This document shows, one piece after another, positions 58,655-64,000 of a stretch of DNA of 64,000 nt. How positions within the stretch are numbered: the stretch's first letter is position 1; the number at the start of each line of letters is the position of its first letter. Source of the stretch: Gracilaria gracilis (taxonomy: Eukaryota > Rhodophyta > Florideophyceae > Gracilariales > Gracilariaceae); NCBI GenBank assembly GCA_030374805.1, contig JARGSG010000189.1, forward strand, positions 248,001-312,000, in the 5' to 3' direction. The translations under genes and the position numbers were made by a program. The notes beneath the pieces were generated by a model that saw nothing but the letters and a program-made list of their open reading frames with translations, was not told where the DNA came from and made no database searches.

Positions 58655-58830
58655 CAGCTCAGAGCGTGGTGGAACGCGTCGTCGACCATCGCGACACTCC
58701 GAACGGACAGGAATACTGTGTACGTTGGTATGGTTACCGTGCGGGTCAGGACACCTTCGAACCGCCCGGACACATCCCACAGCACTTTATTGCCCGCTAC
58801 TGGCGTCGCAGAAACCTTGCGGTATCTGCC
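58655..58830 (+). pseudogene. Element C chromodomain
   Basis: VVERVVDHRDTPNGQEYCVRW and DTFEPPGHIPQHFIARYWRR match a chromodomain at the end of pol. Confidence 0.85.
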
Positions 58831-59987
58831 ACACCTTCAGGAGGGGGAGGAAATGTGGGCTGTGCCCAGGCTCCAAACGTACGTACTGGTACCGCATGAG
58901 CTACTTACGCTATCTGGATTCTACTTTTTCGACTTTTGTATTCATGAAGTTGTGTTTTCGAGAACAACTCCTTCTACTCTACTGTCTACGGGCTGGAAAC
59001 TCCGAACGGTCTTGGCATCGATGGCGAGCAGAGACAGAGTCCTGCTCCTCTGCCTTCCGCACGGACGGGTTCCGAACCGGTTATGGACTGCGTGGCGGTG
59101 AGACGTCACTATGTAACGGGAACACCTCTTCGTAACGCCAAACATACCCCGCCACGTCATCAGTGTGCTGTAACCGAACGGAAGTGCATGCGCTCTTGCG
59201 CCGCATACGTGCGGCCAGGCGGGCGGCTTGGCGCGGTTACTTGTGAGGCGAATCAAAAAATCCGTGGCGGAAATTGCCTGCCCGTACGGTATCAAAAACG
59301 GCGATTCAGTGTTTGGCCGCTAGATCCGAAACGATGGCGTTTCAGGCGCTCAAAATGCCCGATTTGGACTCTCCGCATGGTCAAAATACTTAAGATTTTT
59401 TGGCTTGCACGCGCGCACCTCTACACGCAATACTGTGTACCGAATCGGTTACCGACGCATGCGCGGGGCGCATGCACTCTTGGCACGATTAATTCGTGAT
59501 TTTTTGAGCCCGTCCGGTGCGCATCATTGCTGGAAGTGTTCGCTGGGCATCATGGCTGTTTCCGATCGGATCGTCGGAGGTACCAAACTGTGACTGTCAC
59601 CATGCGTTCTTCGTCAGCGAATTCTGCCAACGACTGTCTACGGTACTGACATCCAATGACCACTGTCCCACTCTCGGACTCCGTTGTTTGATACAATCCG
59701 CACGGTGCAGTGACCGTCAGCGACCATCAACGCAGTTCTCCGAGCTCAACCGTTCGGGACATGCCATTGTGCACAACTATTGACCTGACCGCTCGGACTT
59801 TCAAGCACGATTGGACTATGGCAGCCTTCGCTCTCCGTACCAGACGGACAGGGGTGGCGGTCCTTCGACCGCGCCCCCTCGCTAGGCGAAACGGCCGTGC
59901 GGAAATGCAGCCATTGCGGACAGGGGCGCTGACCCTCCGGTGGCCCCCTCACGTGAGGCACCCGCGCAAGGCTACACCTTCCACAAT

Positions 59988-61035
59988 CGGAAATCGGGCA
60001 TAGCTTCGCCCCGCCCCCGATGGGCACCTTTTCCCGACCGGATGTCTCAAATATTACCTTTACGTGCGGCAACTCCACTATCAGACATGCACACGTTCGG
60101 TGCAGTCTGGCACAAAGCAGCCTCATTCGTTCAACACACGGAGTTTCATGCTGATGCCACTGCGTGCACCTGCTCGGCGCTGATCCATTCCGTTTGTGGT
60201 TTTTCTGCTGCCACGGTTACGCCGTTTCGTTTCTCTGTGCTGAAAATTTGGCCATGGCTTCGCCCCGCCCTTGGTGGGCAAATTTTCCGAGACGGACACC
60301 GTAGGCCCCAATGACCTCAGCGTACCCCGAATGGATCACTACTAAACCTTTGGCGGACTTTCAGGGCTCAACCGAATCCCATCGAGCCCTGGAGTGCGTC
60401 ACAGTGCTCCAATCGGACGTATAAGGCGTCGAATTGTATCGGACTACGCTGACGCCGAGACCACCGGCGTTCCTGAAGGCAGTCGTCGTTAGGGACCACG
60501 GCCACTTCGTGCCTTATGTCGTCCGCTCAGATTCCTGTAAGCACCCGCCACTCGTACAGTCCTCTCTGCCAGCCGCTTAGGAAATTTGGGCATGGCTTCG
60601 CCCCGCTCTTTCAGGGCAAAATTTCCAAACGGGCACTGCGGCGTCCTGTCCACCGTGCGGACTCGGTACGCGCTTGGCACATATTCTTGAACAGGTAGCA
60701 CCACGCGGACACCACGCTGTCGGCCGAGCTCACAGTTTATAAGCGCCGCTCCTTACGCTTCGTATGGTGGCCGATTAAACTCGTGCGTGTCTCGTGTCAA
60801 GGACATCGATAGCGCTCAAACGGGTACCTGTGGTATGTACAGTTATACGTCGTCGCATACTCACCGGGTGACGCGTAATGCGTCTTCGATCCGCCATTCG
60901 CGTACCATTGCGTATCGTTCCGCTCGGTTTAGACTCCACCACACGTACACAAGCTTCTTTCGTCGGTCCCGCTCAGGAAATTTTGGCATGGCTTCGCCCC
61001 GCCCTTTCCGGGCAAATTTTCCGAACGGACACTAT
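59988..61035 (+). repeat. Four dispersed copies of a hairpin unit in the 3' non-coding part of element C
   Basis: Copies of about 60 bp lie at 59988-60047, 60242-60300, 60581-60641 and 60977-61035. They share the core ATGGCTTCGCCCCGC (ATAGCTTCGCCCCGC in the first). In copies 2-4 each is flanked by complementary arms (GAAATTT.GGC upstream and GGGCAAATTTTCC downstream) that can form a stem. Confidence 0.8.
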
Positions 61036-61125
61036 GGCGCCCTCTCGACCTACGGACAGACGCGTAACGACTTGGCGACACTACGCGGCGCTCCGAGGGC
61101 GGAGCGCAAGTGTAGGAGGGGGATC

Positions 61126-61669
61126 TGTAGTATAGTGGGCCCGAGTTGGTGCACGGTGTATCCGATCGGCCGTTCACGTACAAAGGGGTAGTGCACGATG
61201 GGCTGGTGCAGTGGCACCGCCACGTGTACGATTTGGGGATCAAGTGCCGGACGGGTTGGCACAGCGTACAAGTTGGCCACGTGTACGGACTTGGTGGTGA
61301 CAATGCAAATTAGACCGATCGTACAGTAGTTAGTAATGGGGCCCAGACCCGATATTTAGTTGTAGTTCGGATCTCCCGAGCCCCCCAATCGTAAACGACA
61401 AGCATCTTCTGCCAAACGTCTTTCTCGTCAGCTTGCGCTAACGATAGACCGCACGGTATATTCTACTCAGGTTTCTCAGACCGTTCGTACCCTTTTGCGC
61501 GCCCCTGTACGCGCTTGGTGATACCGACCGTCCACTCTCCCGTCGACCGCCCGGTGCTTCCGCCCTCCCTCTCCGCTCGGACTCATTACAGTCACACGAC
61601 TGTACGCTGCCGCCGCTCCCGTCTCAAGACCGCTTCGGACTCTTTGCTTTTTTTGTGCAATATACCACA
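61126..61669 (+). repeat. 3' LTR of element C
   Basis: 544 bp, pairs with 51859-52403. It is followed by the duplicated target AGTAG. Confidence 0.95.
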
Positions 61670-61730
61670 AGTAGGTGAAGCGGACGAAACTCTGTCGGCG
61701 CCAGCAAGAGCTCAATACCCACACATTGTG

Positions 61731-62007
61731 AACCTCGAATATGGGCCATATATGGACGAGATATGGCCGAAATGTGACCGTTTAACTCGAAAAATTGCGA
61801 GAACTTTTAAAAATCGGAGAAAACAGGTTTTATTCTTCTTCATATGGCCCTAATATGGCCCAAATGTGGCCTGAATATGACCGAAATGTACACGTGTCAG
61901 TTAGAGAAAGTACTTATTTTCGGTTGTTACACGTTCTCTGAAGTTTTTGAACTAAACGACCACATTTTTGCCATATCTCGGCCATATTTGGGCCATATTC
62001 AAGGTTT
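61731..62007 (-). repeat. Fold-back (MITE-like) element, copy 2
   Basis: About 277 bp, similar to 49878-50156 but in the opposite orientation as judged by its central, non-palindromic part. The same terminal AACC..GAATATGG / CCATATTCAAGGTT ends are present. It starts about 60 bp after the element C 3' LTR. Confidence 0.8.
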
Positions 62008-63630
62008 ATAGGGGCCTCTCTAACCTTCTTCTTCGAAATTTTCAACAACAGATTTTGTCTCATCATCATTTGATGCATATCCTACTTCTGTAGCTTTCGA
62101 TCATCGGCGATTCAACTCTTCTTGCGTGTTTTTCGCGTGAATGCAATAAAGGTTAGAGACGTTTGACAGAATAGAACGAAGTCGGAAAGTAGGACTTACT
62201 AAGCTTAGCTTCACGCTGCTTGCGCAAACGATAAAGTGCAGCTGGATATGTACTTCACTTGTGTTTCTGAAAGAGTGCCTCTGCCTCCCACATCGGTTTG
62301 GGCGTATGAAACTCGGAAATGCCGTTTGACTCGAATTTTTGTTTCATCAATGGAATGACCGGAGAGTTTCTCTTCGGTATTTTTCTAATAATGGAAGAGA
62401 CGCTGGGACTCAAAAACAAAAACTGGTGGTGAACGGACAGCTGTTGCATTTATATGTATTGAAAAGGAGGGAGCCTATGAATTCTTAAATCAAAAGTGTA
62501 ACAAACTACGTAGTGCAAAATAGACAGCTTTTGCGCAGGCATGAAATTTGCAATCCCAATCTCCGGAACGCACAACCAATGTGTAATTTGTTACCTGATC
62601 AGCTGGAGGACGTTTCCCTGCTTACAATACTTAGAATTACGGTAGGGACACTTTCACCGATACACGTCCTACTATGTAAGAATATTAGACAGTCTGTTTA
62701 TTTTGCCAGGGTAAAAGATTTTTATACCTAGGTTCAGTTTTCTATACCTGATTATTTTTACTGGTTGGAAATCCTCTGAGAGAGTCAAAAGTATCTACGC
62801 ATACAAAAGCTGATTTTTTTTCCCTGGATAATCCGACTTTAGTCTTGCTCTCCACACGTTTCCGAGTGTATTCTTCATTGTACAAGAAGAATTCGAGGAA
62901 CAATAGAGATTTTTACGGAAGATAATAATAAAAACTAGCTCCATTTTGGCATATAAATGCAATAAACAAGTGCCTTACAGCAAGTGGTTCTCACACAAAT
63001 GTTTCTCACACAAATGTAAAGCAGCCCGATTGAGATACGAAATAGGTCTATGCATCAGTTCAGGGAACATTGTTTGGATGCACGGCCCATTTAAATGTGG
63101 TCAGTACAATGACAACTAGATTTTTGAACTTGAAATGGAGAGATGTGTGCAATGAAATAATTTTTTTTCGCCGATGACGGATATACTCACAAAAAGTGTA
63201 TTTATCCATCTCGAACGACGAGAATCGGTGATGAGGAGACTTAGGCAGTTTGGAGTTTTGTCTCAAGTTTCTCGTCATGATATTCGTTTTCATTCATATT
63301 GTTTTCATGTGGTGGCGCAAATTACTTCGGTAGTCATTGCAAACTATGAATCATTATTCACCATAAACTAGGTTTGCAACAGAGTGCATTAGATACTACA
63401 AAAAAATAAAAATTGGAGAAAAAGTGCCCTTCAGAGCTAATGTTACTTTCCATAGATGGTACGAAGCTTTTTGAAGTAGAAATGTATTTTTGAATCAGTG
63501 CAATGTTATGATTTATTTTGTTCCCAAGCTCAACTGTGATATAAGGGATTGTTACACATATGTCAATTTATCAGAATACTTCCAAAAGTGGTCTCAAGTA
63601 TCTGTTACTTGTTAAAACAGCGGTATTTAT
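62008..63630. other. AT-rich unassigned tract
   Basis: 1.6 kb with many poly-A/T runs and short frames on both strands. No recognisable protein, RNA gene or repeat. A duplicated phrase (ctcacacaaatgt) occurs in tandem near 62991-63017. Confidence 0.35.
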
Positions 63631-64000
63631 TGTAGCGCAAACCCAGACTGGAAAAAATCCCGAAGACTTTCGGTATCTTCCTCCCAGGTGGGGTAGCTGG
63701 GCAAACAGAGCCCCTCGCGGGATGGGTGCGTTAACCGGGTGTAAGACTGGGACCCACCGTCTCGAAGAGCGAAGCGAGGGTGGCAGGGAGCCGAGAAGTC
63801 GGGATTGGAGAGGTTCACTGTGGGGTGGATCGATGAAGTCACCCAAGGTGGACGGTCCTTACAAGGGTGGTACCGTGGACCGCAGAATGCGAGACCAGGT
63901 AATAAAAAGTGGGCGAGCGCAAACGAGCAACACCAGTAATCGGGGTGAGCGACACCTGTTAAACAGTGACAAAAATAGTACAGAAACACTAAATACACGG
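63631..64000. other. GC-rich segment at the window end, possibly the edge of another element
   Basis: Composition jumps sharply from AT-rich to GC-rich at about 63,635. The sequence is rich in GGGTGG, CGAAGAGCGAAGCGAGGG and similar words. The minus strand is open for over 90 codons in two frames, but neither gives a recognisable family. It runs off the window. Confidence 0.3.

Larger units (their letters stand above)
51859..61669 (+). mobile_element. LTR element C: full-length, young Ty3/gypsy chromodomain element
   Basis: A 9.8-kb element bounded by LTRs of 545 and 544 bp that differ at about a dozen positions (about 98% identity). It is flanked by a perfect 5-bp target duplication AGTAG (51854-51858 and 61670-61674). 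The order is primer-binding site, gag, protease, reverse transcriptase, RNase H, integrase, chromodomain, a 2.2-kb non-coding 3' region with four repeated hairpin units, polypurine tract (about 61114-61125) and 3' LTR. The insertion is recent but the coding region has a handful of breaks, so this copy looks inactive. It is saturated with the motif CCGNNCGG. Confidence 0.95.

Noticed and set aside
49878-62007. The fold-back repeats considered as a CRISPR-like or satellite array
   Set aside because: There are only two distant copies, each palindromic as a whole; there is no regular spacer structure.

Overview
The window reads as nuclear DNA of an intron-poor eukaryotic alga, most likely a florideophyte red alga such as Chondrus crispus. 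The basis is a mixture of signs: compact, almost intronless host genes for cytosolic SRP54, a TSET/TPLATE-type coat subunit, a TKL kinase and an apparently organelle-targeted RNA-binding protein, next to long tracts full of Ty3/gypsy LTR elements. The species is an inference; no rRNA or organelle marker is present. The one clear intron (88 nt, GTAAGT donor, CTAAC branch site, AG acceptor) rules out a bacterial source.

Region 1 (1-20.7 kb) is a host gene island: a 5'-truncated TWD40-2-like coat protein (+), an aminoglycoside-phosphotransferase-fold kinase (+), a spliced TKL-type protein kinase (+), a medium-chain zinc dehydrogenase (-), SRP54 (+), a bZIP factor (-), a large SNF2-like protein with a degenerate ATPase (+), a zinc-ribbon/RRM protein (+) and a HINT3-like HIT hydrolase (-). 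Genes are not in operons. Spacing varies from 15 bp (convergent RRM/HIT) to about 1.6 kb, and two gene pairs are divergent over shared upstream regions.

Region 2 (20.7-39.5 kb) is gene-poor. It holds a worn MULE-like transposase, a long decayed minus-strand coding tract, a decayed DNA-methyltransferase plus SET-domain coding region, a DDE transposase scrap, a worn LTR element (A), a purine-rich minisatellite, a pogo-like transposase fragment, and several kilobases where I recognise nothing.

Region 3 (39.6-61.7 kb) consists mainly of two full-length, LTR-bounded Ty3/gypsy chromodomain elements. B (39575-49868) is the older one: its LTRs differ at roughly 30 sites, and it carries antisense reading frames between pol and the 3' LTR. 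C (51859-61669) is younger: its LTRs are about 98% identical and it has a perfect AGTAG target duplication. Both are fossils with several breaks. A, B and C share the same tRNA primer-binding site. Two copies of one approximately 280-bp fold-back element lie just beyond the 3' LTRs of B and C, in opposite orientation. The last 2 kb is AT-rich and unassigned, with a GC-rich tail.

The most unusual signal is sequence-level. Element C is saturated with the short dyad CCGNNCGG, far above expectation and in all reading frames. A and B appear to carry their own dyads (CCC-N3-5-GGG and CC-NNN-GG). This suggests element-specific recognition by a DNA-binding factor.
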